From positions 1-64,000 of the forward strand of contig JACKQL020000189.1 in assembly GCA_018296165.2 (NCBI GenBank): DNA of 64,000 bases, given 5' to 3'. Made by a program: the position numbers and the translations under genes. The notes under the pieces were generated by a model. It saw nothing but the letters and a program-made list of their open reading frames with translations. It was not told the origin of the DNA and searched no databases. This document shows positions 54,325-64,000 of this stretch, one piece after another; position 1 is the stretch's first letter, and each line of letters starts with the position of its first letter. The DNA is from Termitomyces sp. T153. Its lineage: Eukaryota; Basidiomycota; Agaricomycetes; Agaricales; Lyophyllaceae.

Positions 54325-56936
54325 ACAAGGACAACCTCTACTACCTAAATATTGCAGCAAAAATCCATGCCCATGTCTCTGTGGACATAAACACTCTCCA
54401 CCACTGGCTTGGACACATATCACCTGAGCACCTAATACAGATGGTCAGGGATGGCCATATTGAAAAAGTGGACACAGTAACTGAGAAGGCCAGATTCTAC
54501 AAACCATGTGCCCTAGCAAAAGCCAAGAAGCTCCCTTTCAAGCACAAAGGACAGCCAGCATCACACCCACTTGAGATCATCCACTCTAACATTGGAGGAC
54601 CCATTGCACCCAGCAATCAACACAGATATCAATACTGGATCATGTTCATTGATGGCTATGGGCATTTTTCTTGGATTTACTTCATGAAACAAGAAAATGA
54701 AGCCATTCAGAAGTTCCACAAATTCAAAAAGGACATACAAACATTCTTCAAGGCTGAGATTGGCACCTTAAACTTCTCCAAGAACTTCATGAACTTTTTT
54801 CAATCTGATAACAGTGGGAAATACTTGGCAAAAGAGTTTAGAAGGGAACTGGACAACACAGGGATTGCACACTTAACAACAGCAGCAAACACACCAGAGC
54901 AAAATGGGTTAGCCAAACATATGAACCAGTCACTAGTCAATACAGCAATGGCTATGCTAATAGAGTCTGGACTCCCCAAGGCCTTTTGGTCAGATGCAAT
55001 GCAAACAGCTGCCACAGTAGTTGGTAGAACCCCAGCTGCCAGACTGAGAGGAGATGTGCCCTACACAAAACTGTTCAAGCAAAAGGTCAACATCTCATGG
55101 CTCAGACCATTTGGATTGAGTTGTTATGTCCTTATACCCAAGGACCAATGCTCCGGAAAGTTCAGCAACAAATCTAGGAAGTCCATTTTTATTAGTTACA
55201 CAGAGCAAAAAAAGGCCTATCAACTTCTCAATGTCAAAACTAGGAAGGAGTTCCACAGTTGCCATGTATATTTTGATGAAAATGGGGACTCTCCACCAGT
55301 TATCCTTGGTAATGAAGACAATACCACCAAAAAGTGGGAGCCTGACTTCCTCCATCCAAATCCCAAAGAAAAACCTGCAGCGCTCAATGATGACAGCATT
55401 TTTCACAATTCTGATGACAAACTACCTGACAAGGACCCCAGGATCCCAACAGAAAGTTCCCCATCTCTGACACCAAAGGTTCCACCAAAAAACCCTTCAA
55501 AGAGTCTCACCAATGTCCCCCCAACAGCCAACTCTGAACCTGTTACTGGAGAGAAGAGAAAACAAACACCTCAAACACCCCCTAGCAATGTAGGTTCAGT
55601 GGGAGCACTGTTGAGAGAGAGGAGCATGCACATGCAAAAGGCTACCACCAAAAACATGGACTATCAAAGAGCTGTTGATCTGGAGGAACACCAAAGGGAA
55701 GAGGTGAGAGCAAAGAAGTGTGCACACATGGAAAACAACCTCAAAGGCCCTCAGGATGACACCATGCACCAGATATTACTAGACATATAAACTCACACAA
55801 ATGACCTGCAGATGAGCAATACAAGCAAATTGTACAGTGAACTAGAGCCCAAGTCAGAGGAAAACTTCTACTTTACTGGGATATCCCAGAGCACATTGCC
55901 AAACAATGCTGTGCAATGCAATGCAACTGAGACCTTCTCAGGCCTGAACAAGGAAAAATGGACTGCTGCACTACAAGAGGAGCTACAAAACTTAATCAAT
56001 AACAACATATTTGAAATCTTACCTGTGCCAAAAGGAGTGAAACCCATCACATCAAAATCAGTCTTCCACATAAAGTATGATGAGAGTGGGAATATCAAGC
56101 ATTATAAAGTTTGCATAGTTGCCCACAGCTTCACTCAGAAGGAAGGAGTCAATTACAAAGCAAAGAGGTCTGGGCACCTGTAGCAAATCTGGAATCTATC
56201 AGAATCATCCTTGCATTAGCTGCAAAGTACAAACTCAACCTTGAACTCGACCAGATGGACATGGCACAGCCTATCTGAATGGCAAGTTGGAGGAGGAATT
56301 GTACATGACCCCTCCAGGTGTCCTTGTGCCAGAAGGATGTTGCTGGAAGCTAAAACAATCACTCTATGGACTCAAGCAAGTGGGAAGGACCTGGAACTTG
56401 ACATTGCACAAGAAGTTATGAACCCTTGGTTTCACATGCCTGAATGCAGAGACAAGCCCTTACATGTATAGAGAAGGGAAAAGGATATGTTTCCTTGTGA
56501 TCTATGTTGATGACTCCATCCTCACGGCAAACTCACGCCCCTTCACAGATTCCATTACGAAGAAGCTGTCCGAAGCCTTCAAAATGTGAGATTTAGGAGC
56601 AGCAACGTACATACTGGGCATCAAAATCAGATGTGATCACCCAAACCACTCAATTTACATATCGCAGGAGCGATACATAAAATCTATGGTTGAACATTGT
56701 GGCATGGAGGGTTCAAAACCTACTTGGACTCCTCTGGCCTCAAATTCAAGACTCACCGTTGACAATCCCAAAGATAACACCATAATTTTTGAAACCAAGA
56801 TCAAAGGCAAGCAGGTATCCTATTCCAGTGTCATTGGCTCCTTGATGTACACAATGATGGGCACACAACCAGACATAGCCTACCCAGTTGGGGTGCTCAG
56901 CTGTTTCAACTCAAGCCCAAAGTGCCACCATTGGAT
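54325..56936 (+). pseudogene. Copia-1 integrase, RT and RNase H, broken
   Basis: Integrase zinc region HHWLGHISPEHL with a damaged CX2C (YKPC); core with HSNIGGPI (first Asp changed to Asn), FQSDNSGKYL (second Asp kept) and TPEQNG (Glu kept); then a Pro/Lys-rich linker. Stop TAA at 55788. RT starts near 55940 (LNKEKWTAALQEELQNL) and shows a frameshift near 56155, then AYLNGKLEEELYMTPPG, QSLYGLKQ and the active site IYVDDSIL (about 56505). RNase H begins YSSVIGSLMYTMMGTQPDI and is cut at about 56936. A 518-codon open frame (54234-55790) starts inside the Gyp-1 LTR and reads into the integrase. Confidence 0.88.
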
Positions 56937-59900
56937 TGCCCAGTGTGACAGGCATGCACAGCAGCATGCTCACAAACCTTGGCTCTCTGCTCCTTACAAG
57001 TTTCTTCTGCACAGGTAATGCAGTTATGGGGGCAATGACTCATCTTTAGCTCACCTTTAGTCCAGTTAATCTTGCAGTTGTGTTCATGCAGCCAGGTGAA
57101 CCCCAAGATCATGTCCTGCTTTCCCAAACTAGTGATGGCAAAAGCAGCTCACTCTGAGTGGTCTTGGTAGCAGAGGGCTAGGTCCACTATGGAGCAAATA
57201 GAGCCAGCTTCATTGAGTATGCCATCAACATTGTACATGCAGATAGGATGGGAAAGGGGGCAAGTGGTAAGGTGGTGTCATTGCATGTAGTCAGTGTTGA
57301 GGAAGAGGCCTGTTGCTCTACTGTCAAGGAGGGCAATCACACATTGGATCTGCTGGGTGTCTGTTGTCTCAATTTCCACCTGTAGCTTCAGGGAGTTGGT
57401 AGAAGGGGTGGAAGCAACAACATAATGATGGGGGAGGTGGCATTACCGTGCAGGGATCCAAAGGCATGGGCTAGGGGGTGTGTTTCCAGCTGAGACTTTA
57501 GCTGGAGAGGGAGTTTGTATGTCTGAAGAGGGGCTTATTATTTCAGGCATAGTATCAACAATGGCAACAGATATATTTGATTCTATGGGCAGGGGGATGA
57601 AACAATTAGTACTGGGCAATGGGAGTGTACTGGTCATCTGTTGCCCTTTTAAGAATCCTCAGACTCAGTAGGAACCTCCTCCAATATATTGGCCACTTCC
57701 TCAGAATGGACAGCTATGGGTGCATCTGAAGAGGGGGCTCCTGTGGCATCCCAGGCTGCAAGGAGTTGGATGAGCAGCTCTCCTTGCTCCAATGCTAACA
57801 AGTGGTGGACTTCTAGCCCTTGAGGACAGTAACAGGCAAAATGACCTGCCTTCCCACAGCATCAACACAGCAAAGGAGTAGAGGACTGCTGTTAGGAAGC
57901 ATCAATATCCATTGGGACTCCTTGGAGTAAGGAGTGCAGGGGAGCAGCATGAGGCATGAAGGAAGGAGCTGCACCCAGTTGTGGGGATGCTAATGCAGGT
58001 GTGGAAGAGGGAGCTTGGGGGGTGGACCCTCCACGAGAACAAGGGAAGGTTGAGGGTTGTGTCCACAACTCATGTTGCAGTTCCATGAGCTGCCACTACT
58101 TGCATGCTACTTTGTACCAGGTATCAACATGCTCATCATCTGAGTGCTCCTCTGCCATGCTGTTAATACAATCCCTGAGAGAGGGGTGGAGTCCATCACA
58201 GAAGGTTAAGCAGAGTCTTAGACCATCTGGATATCCAGCCTGTTTAAATAAGGCACAAAAGGAATCAATATACTCATCAAGTGACTGCTTTCCTTGACCA
58301 TACTGAGTTTGGTTTTGAAGGGAAAGAGCTGCAGTTTTGGTGGGGTCAAGGGGGAAGAACTTTGCTTAGAACTCCTTCTCAAACTCTGTCCAGACAGAGA
58401 AACTCTCAACTCCTCCTGGGCATCAGAAGATATGCAGTGCATAGGTTGAGGCTCAACCAGCCTTCATGTAAGAGAGAACCCAGGCAATTTTCAAAGCATC
58501 TAAGGTAAAGGCTTCATTGCTCAGCTGGATAGAGGTGATACAAGACTGGAGGAAACATTCTCCAGCCTTACAATCTCCATCATATACATCAGGGAGTGCA
58601 GGACAAGGGAGTTTGGAATGAGGAGCTGAAAGGCCTAAGCCAGATGCAGACACAAACTTGTCATGACCTGCTCTCCAGACCTCCACCATCACTCCCAGCC
58701 CCCTCATTCCCCTGTGTCCTTTCCAATGCCCTGCCAAACTTCCCCAACCTCACCCACCCTCCACACCCACTCCAGGTAACTCCGATGCTTCCCTGGCAAA
58801 CTCTGATGATTTCCTGGCCAACTCTAACACCTTCTCTGCAGTCATCAATACTTTCTCTGAGTCTCTGACACCCTCCTCTGCTGTTCCTAACCCTGTCATA
58901 TGCCTCTGACCCCCCTACCCTAGTTCCCTGACCTGCCCTGGAGCATTACAATGACCCTGGAGTGGCCTGTGTCCCCAGCTGATCCCATTAGAATGTCACT
59001 GTGGCCTGCCCCTTGATTGTACCCAACACCTGTCAACTCTGCACAGCTCCATCAAGCCCCACTGCCATATCCACTGTCCTCCAGAACTATCCAGTAGTCA
59101 GTATATAAGTTGTAGAGTAACTCCTTGTACTCTAGTCTTGAAATTACTTGCATTATTGGTTACTTGTGTCTCATATTTCTCTGTCTCTGTTTCTATTTTT
59201 AGTTGCAAATCTATCTCTTTTCTCTGTCTTGTCTTGCCTTGTCTCCACCTCATCTTGACTGTCTATATTTCCTTTGTTTCTCTGAGTTCTTTCCATCTCC
59301 AACATCAGTAAAAACTCTGCATACATGCTATGAACTCCAAACATTCTATGATAATTCTGGACCTTGCTCTTTGCTTGGCCCCAGAACCCATCAAGTCTTA
59401 ATTGATCCCCTGTCAAACTCCAGCCCTGCCCCCATCACTAGCAAAGCCTCTGTTTACCCCACAGTCTATTCATGCACCTACAAACTTGTTCCTGATGCCC
59501 ACTCAAGCCTAACATTAATATACTTGGTCTTAGACTTCCCCAGACCACTCTGGACTTGCTTGGACCACTCCCCCTAGCTTCCGCTCACAAGTCTCTCTAC
59601 TCTGCACCAACTCTGGAGCACTAGGTTATAAGTACAGGACATCACGTCTGCCTAGTAAGGATTTGCCAGTGTAGCTGAGCCTCCATAGTTAGCAGAACCT
59701 GATAAAACTGTTCTGCAGCAGCTGGAGCCAAAAAGCCTGAGCTAGGTGCAGACACAAACTGTTCCACATCTGCTGGAGGCATCAGAGGTGTGGTAGGAGC
59801 AAGGAGGAGATGTTACAGAAGGGCTTGGAGAGAAAGGGATACTGCTTCAGTAGTTTGATGAAGTCCAGTGAGTTCAGCTGTGTGGGAAGGGAGGATTGGA

Positions 59901-60000
59901 TAAGTTGAACCTGTGTCTCCAGGGACAGCAGACAACTCCAGGCATTGTCCTGGGGGCTTGAAGCATCAGGAGGAGGTGCTGGAGGGGTTGGCTGGGTCAT
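56937..60000 (-). pseudogene. Gyp-D: gag and protease of a different gypsy family
   Basis: Minus strand: gag starts MTQPTPPAPPPDASSPQ at 60000 with a coiled segment (LETQVQLIQSSLPTQLNSL), is interrupted by the solo LTR at 58659-59704, then continues with a retrotransposon gag domain (CFLQSCITSIQLSNEAF, ALKIAWVLSYMKAG, about 58450-58600) and a CX2CX4HX4C knuckle (CCGKAGHFACYC, about 57826-57868). The protease follows: LLDSRATGLFLN (about 57320, Gly of the DSG changed to Arg), then LGKQDMILGFTWLHEHN (about 57085-57130). It ends near 56937, at the junction with Copia-1, so RT onward is missing. Its gag is unlike that of Gyp-1 to Gyp-5, so this is a separate lineage. Confidence 0.75.
58659..59704 (+). 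repeat. Solo Gyp-type LTR in Gyp-D gag
   Basis: 1046 bp, TGTCATGACCTGCTCT to GCAGAACCTGATA (final CA decayed to TA), with a perfect TSD AAACT (58654-58658 and 59705-59709). It resembles the Gyp-1 LTR most. Its start motif is AGTCTTGAAAT, one mismatch from the family consensus. Confidence 0.88.
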
Positions 60001-60554
60001 AGGAGGGGCACAGGGGGCACTAAGACACTGATAGGGAAGAGACCTTTTGAGAAACCAAGTAGAAGCTCAGGTAATTGAAAAGGAGGCTCCCAAACCAAAT
60101 CTAGAGACTTATTCTGCTGTAAGGGCAACCCCCGGAGGCTGTGGCTCAATCACACAGCTGGCAAAGGAAAATCCAAAGTCTATTCAGTACTGTACAGTGT
60201 TTACTGAGACAACTACTCACCTAGCAAAGGAAAATCCAATGAGAACAAGTCTGGAGATTCCTTAGGCCAGGTGTGATGCTTCAGAGGCTTCAGAAGCATG
60301 AGAAACAACTGTACAGTATGACAGAGAAAAAAGACAAAAGTGATGTATCAGCAATTGGTCAGCAGTTACATAAGCTGGTGGCAGTGTCAAAGGGGCCCAC
60401 ACTTGTCTGAATTATTGACAGAGAACTAGTACAGCCTGAGGGCTGAAACTAGGACCAATAGATAGGGAAAAGGAAGGAGAATGAAGGAAAACTATAGCAG
60501 GGGAAATCTGACAAGAACTGGAGAAGGAGAAGGGGAAACAAGTGGGATGTCCCC
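60001..60554. other. Leader of Gyp-D, no gene
   Basis: Upstream of the Gyp-D gag start. It holds a direct repeat of GCAAAGGAAAATCCAA (60161-60176 and 60224-60239) and no convincing frame. An LTR of Gyp-D may be included, but I cannot fix its ends. Confidence 0.4.
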
Positions 60555-61378
60555 TGACAATGACTTATATACTAACTACTGGAGAGCTCCAGAGGACAGT
60601 GGGTGTGGCAGCAGGGCTTGACAGAGTTGCACAGAGTTGATGGGTGTCAGTTGGCTGTGTCAATCAAGCCACACCAGAGTTCTGGGGGACCAGTCAGGGG
60701 TGGGGTCACATTGAGTGTCAGCATGCTTGGAGTATGCTTGATTGGCAGTATTGATCTCATTTCAGAAGAACTGGTGGAGGGACCAGATGTCTTCAGCAAC
60801 TTTATGAGTGAGATGGAAGGGGATATCCTTGAGGAATAAAGTGAGCTGGGGGTGGTAGCCTTTGTTAGTGTAGAAGGGGGAGACTCTGGTAGTGGAGTGA
60901 GGGGTGTTGTTGTAGGTAAACTCAGCAAGGGGGAGTTCTGTGCACCAGTTGTTCTATAAATAATTAACATAGAGGCAAAGATACTGTTCCAAAGTCTGGT
61001 TTACTCTTTCTGTCTGTCCATTGGTCTCTAGGTGATAGGCAGTTGAGAGGTTGATCTTTATTTCAAGGGCCTTCCATAATGATTGCCAGAATCAGAAGAT
61101 AAACAGAGAGTTGTAGTCAGAGACAATGTTGTCTGGAAGTCCATGCTTGGAAAATACATGCTTGAGGAGCAGTTTGGCAAACTCCAGAGCAGAGCATTGT
61201 TAGTGGTATGGCAGGGGATGAAGAGAGCTTTCTTAATGAGGTGGCAGACAACAATAAGGATAGCATCAAAACTTTTTGGAGTTGGGGACCTCAATGTGAT
61301 CCATTGATATTGAGGACCAGGGGCAGCAACCAATAGGAAGGGGCTTCAGCAGGCCATAGGGGTGGTGGTGGGGTACTT
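60555..61378 (-). pseudogene. Fragment of Gyp-type LTR joined to integrase
   Basis: 60555-60653 matches the U3/TATA part of a Gyp LTR. From about 60655 the minus strand encodes the C-terminal half of a Gyp-type integrase: the post-core linker (about 60960-60660), then the core with [16 protein letters not shown] residues (about 61010-61050) and [19 protein letters not shown] (about 61200-61255). Everything else of the element is absent, and the LTR is directly fused to the coding part, so this is a rearranged fragment. It ends at 61378. Confidence 0.7.
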
Positions 61379-62551
61379 GACCACACCACATGCATGAATG
61401 GCCTATATGAGGCTGTTTGCAATAGTGGCTGCTCAACGTCATTTCTATTGAGACACAGTTGACAACTACTATGCTTATGTAGGGGAGTTTACTCCTTTTA
61501 CTCCTTATACCTTCACTCTACATAGGCTGCAAGTGTTGCCTATGCAAGGTAATAATCTGAGTGAGACAGAGGTGATACATCACCTCCTGGCAAACTGCAT
61601 GCTTCCTGCATGGGTGAATTATGTGTACACCTATAGTATATGCTTTCTCAATCACTACTGGTCTGAGAGCACACTACACACAGAACTGTTCATGCAGATA
61701 ATGAATGCCATTCTCAAGCCCAGATCATAAGTGTGCCCCCTGCTTTAGCAGGGTATGATGGGTGGTATGCTCCTACTGCTGACAATCAGGAGTGCTTCCA
61801 AGTCCTCCTGCAGCCTCCATGAGAGCCATGGCCACTCCCCACTCAACACATAGAAATGGCTGCATTATAATGAGGCAGGTATCTTCATTCACCTCTTATA
61901 TCAACCTGCAAAGGTGGTGAGAGCCTCCTTTGCAGAAGTGGAGGAGCCATTTTCTGTGATCCCTCCACCAAGTGCAGCTTCAACTGAGGAGGGGCCCTCT
62001 TTGTTAGTGGCCTCAGCCACTACTGACACTGTTACAAGCTCTGTTAGGATGCACCTACAGAGGAGTTCATAAAACTGGACTATACCAAATGTCTCCCCAG
62101 AGATGACTCCACAAGTTGTTCCTAGCCCCTCAGACACAGCTATAGTGACTAATGTTGCTACCTCAGCCATTCCTAAGGCTGGATTGAGTGGCTCCATTGA
62201 TATAGCTAATACTGTATCAGAACACTGGGTAGACATTGTGAGCAACAAGAAAGCAGCAGCCTTGAAGATGGATGAACAGGCTGGATGAACTTCTATAGGA
62301 GTTCACCATCTACAAGTGAAAAAATGAATGCAGGCTCACTGAGTACCCACCCTGTCCCTTAGCACAGTTGGACAGTATGCTGGGATGGAACTATGTCCAT
62401 CTTATTGAGTAGGATCATTTGATCCTACCACTGCTCTAATGTAAGGATTTGTGATTGAATTCCAGTGCAACTTTTGAGTGGAATGCCATATCCCACCCCC
62501 TTAGTACTTTCATTTTTCTGTGAGCCTGTTGACAGACTCAAAAGGGGGGTA
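61379..62551 (+). other. 3' part of an unrecognised LTR element
   Basis: Broken frames on the plus strand (for example 61533-61730, MLPMQGNNLSETEVIHHLLA, and 62103-62288) have no motif I recognise. The stretch ends with a polypurine run AAAAGGGGGG at 62540-62549 directly before the LTR at 62552, so it is probably the internal 3' end of that element. The frames may be gag-like remnants, but this is not shown. Confidence 0.4.
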
Positions 62552-62765
62552 TGTAATGGAGTGCCTGTTACCCCTCAGTAACATAATCATATGATATTTA
62601 TTTAGTTATCTATTATTATTAGGTAGCATCACATGACACTACCTTTATATACTCATATTGTAATTACATAAGGCAGCACCTTACTTCATACTTTGTAGAC
62701 AAAATCAATCAAATGCTTATGAGGTGTGAATTGTAAGCTGTACAACTCATAATGGAAGCATTACA
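62552..62765 (+). repeat. 214-bp LTR with TGTAATG/CATTACA ends
   Basis: It starts TGTAATGGAGTGCC just after a polypurine tract and ends GGAAGCATTACA. The 7-bp ends are perfect inverted repeats. TTTATATACTC near 62641 is a TATA-like box. The size suits a small copia or non-autonomous LTR element. Only this one LTR is present in the window. Confidence 0.55.
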
Positions 62766-63310
62766 AAGGCTGTTACATTGTTTTCCACATTGACAACAAG
62801 GCCATCTTCAATGCAATTCATGACAAGACAATCTGATCTGGCCAAACCATGAAACTTGTGAAGCATATGATAGCCCTGGCTTGCCATTTTGACTTTTCTG
62901 TTTCTTCTGAGTGGCTTTCTTCCACTGACAATTTGATTGCTGATGCTGCTTTTTGTTTTGCTTATTCCTGCATGTTTGTGCCTCCAGCTTGGTGGTACAA
63001 GCAGAACCATCATCACCCCAAGACCATCACTTTCTACCTTTGGCATGGACTTGCTGTCAGTAGCAGATGTACATACTCAACAGGCCAGTGCCAGCTCATC
63101 CTCCACATCCAGCTCAATGGCCTCTACAACCCTGACAGCTCCATCCTCCCAGCCTTTCAGCCAGCAGTCCTGTTTGGATGGCAAGCCTCAGCCCAAGAGT
63201 CCAGCCCAAGAGAATTAAGGCATACCTGTTATTGGTACATTCCCTCCATATTGATGCTGATCTCCCTTTTGTGGCACTTGAGTTTCCACTTGTGCAACAT
63301 CTATATAGAG
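62766..63310 (+). pseudogene. DIRS-like RNase H and recombinase fragment
   Basis: From about 62785 the frame reads HIDNKAIFNAIHDKTI, then MKLVKHMIALACHFDFSVSS, EWLSSTDNLIADAA: the end of an RNase H domain as found in DIRS-type elements. A linker follows and then TFYLWHGLAVSSRCTYSTGQ, which resembles the N-terminal helical domain of tyrosine recombinases, with a frameshift before KAYLLLVHSLHIDADLPF (about 63210-63280). The catalytic Arg-His-Tyr part is not present. Identification rests on remembered family patterns. Confidence 0.5.
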
Positions 63311-64000
63311 TTGACTGAAGAAATATCAAATACAATCAAAGGAGGAGCTCTTACAAAGGAAAACATTCTGATCAAGCAACATCCACAAGAAGCACATATT
63401 GTTTCTGTAGGCAAAGTGAACACATCAACATGTGCTTGGATGGAATGTACATCCTGTTTCACAAATACTGTTTGACAGTGCTTTGATTGCATTACTATCC
63501 ACATAACTGTATGTCATCTGGAATACTTCAAACAAGATTCTAAAACAACAAACTTGGAACTCAATGCATGGTCAATAAGACAGTGTACACTGGCTGGTGT
63601 ACTCACCCTCTGGAAACAGAGCTAGATATTCAAGAAACAATCTTGTTTGTAGATCTTCTCAGATAAGTCATCAATGAAATAGTTGACAGCTGCTTTGGAG
63701 ATGGTGAACTGGAGGAATGGAAGTGTCCAGACAACAAGGAGGATATGATCAACATAGCAAACCAATACTTTACATCAATGGAAGATCCATTGATAGGAGA
63801 GAAACACATACCATTTGACAAGTTCATGGACCCAAGAGGAGTTCTTGAAACCATGTCAAAAGCAGGATACATTTGAACAGAGGATAACTTCATGAACTAT
63901 ATCAAATGGACTGAATTAACAGATCAAAGCAATGTGTGAGTACTTTATTACATGGTTTAACAAGCAAAACAAAGACTTATAATATAAAGAAGGCAAGAAC
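63311..64000 (+). other. Unrecognised decayed ORF at the window edge
   Basis: From about 63590 the plus strand carries a continuous pattern broken by two stops: ETELDIQETILFVDLL, VDSCFGDGELEEWKCPDN, KFMDPRGVLETMSKAGYI, TEDNFMNYIKW. It then meets a GTGAGTACTT sequence near 63935 that could be a splice donor. I do not recognise the family. It may be part of a larger repeat-associated gene continuing beyond 64000. Confidence 0.35.

Larger units (their letters stand above)
2851..56936 (+). mobile_element. Copia-1: Ty1/copia retrotransposon, split and truncated
   Basis: Two separated pieces make one copia element in copia order (gag, protease, integrase, RT, RNase H): 2851-4124 holds the primer site, gag and protease, and 54325-56936 holds integrase, RT and the start of RNase H. 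Everything between is Gyp-1 and its nested insertions. The join is not clean: the stretch between the protease and the integrase zinc region is missing and there is no matching TSD around Gyp-1 (left flank AAAGC, right flank ACAAG). A deletion or recombination must therefore have followed the insertion. The 3' end is cut within RNase H near 56936, where Gyp-D begins. Many stops and frameshifts show it is long dead. Confidence 0.8.

Noticed and set aside
54234..55790. A genuine 518-aa host gene
   Set aside because: The first 31 codons are LTR sequence and the rest is copia integrase with damaged catalytic residues.

Overview
The window reads as fungal heterochromatin, most likely from a basidiomycete (Agaricomycetes). 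It contains chromodomain Ty3/gypsy elements, Ty1/copia remnants, a DIRS-like fragment and very short introns (42-51 bp). I see no ordinary host gene, rRNA, functional tRNA or CRISPR array. Almost all of the 64 kb is transposable element, and the order of insertion can be read from target-site duplications (TSDs). The taxonomic placement is inference.

Layout. Positions 1-2850 are AT-rich, poorly recognised sequence with short palindromes, a minisatellite and tRNA-like boxes. A Ty1/copia element (Copia-1) begins with a half-tRNA-type primer site at 2851 and is split in two (gag-protease 2998-4124; integrase-RT-RNase H 54325-56936). Four related Ty3/gypsy elements with ~0.95-1 kb LTRs (TGTCA...TGACA ends) fill the gap, one inside the other: Gyp-1 (4125-54324, minus), Gyp-2 inside it (8612-44974, minus, TSD GGCCA), Gyp-3 inside that (19330-43158, plus, TSD ATGAG) and Gyp-4 innermost (27369-37981, minus, TSD ATCGC/ATTGC). 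A deletion derivative, Gyp-5 (9800-12661, plus, TSD GTATT), sits in Gyp-2. Four solo LTRs of a related 1.1-1.25 kb family (B), two of a ~1.09 kb family (C) and one 203-bp CACTA-like MITE lie inside these. Right of Copia-1 come a different gypsy gag-protease remnant (Gyp-D) split by a solo LTR (58659-59704), a fragment of a Gyp-1-type integrase, the 3' part of an unknown element with a 214-bp LTR (62552-62765), a DIRS-like RNase H/recombinase fragment and an unrecognised edge ORF.

How the gypsy elements are built (best seen in Gyp-4): 5' LTR with TATA box and predicted start; an 11-nt primer site complementary to the predicted 5' end of the element's own transcript (Tf1-type self-priming); gag with one CCHC knuckle; pol in the -1 frame through a 34-nt overlap, with two successive retropepsin-like domains, RT, RNase H, integrase and a C-terminal chromodomain; then, facing the opposite way between pol and the 3' LTR, a three-exon gene. 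That antisense gene encodes a protein of about 487 aa with a six-cysteine Zn2Cys6-like array (CX2CX6CX15CX2CX6C), a basic NLS-like stretch, a coiled coil and a conserved C-terminal domain. It recurs in Gyp-1, -2, -3 and -4 at the same place, with both introns in the same positions. I consider it the most interesting system in the window.

All copies are decayed. Nonsense codons are mostly TGA where sister copies have CGA or CAG/CAA, and the TSD copies themselves differ by C>T or G>A, so the decay looks like deamination of methylated CpG. Outer elements are strongly CpG-poor; Gyp-4, Gyp-5 and the family-B solo LTR at 48988 are still CpG-rich, which matches the nesting order.
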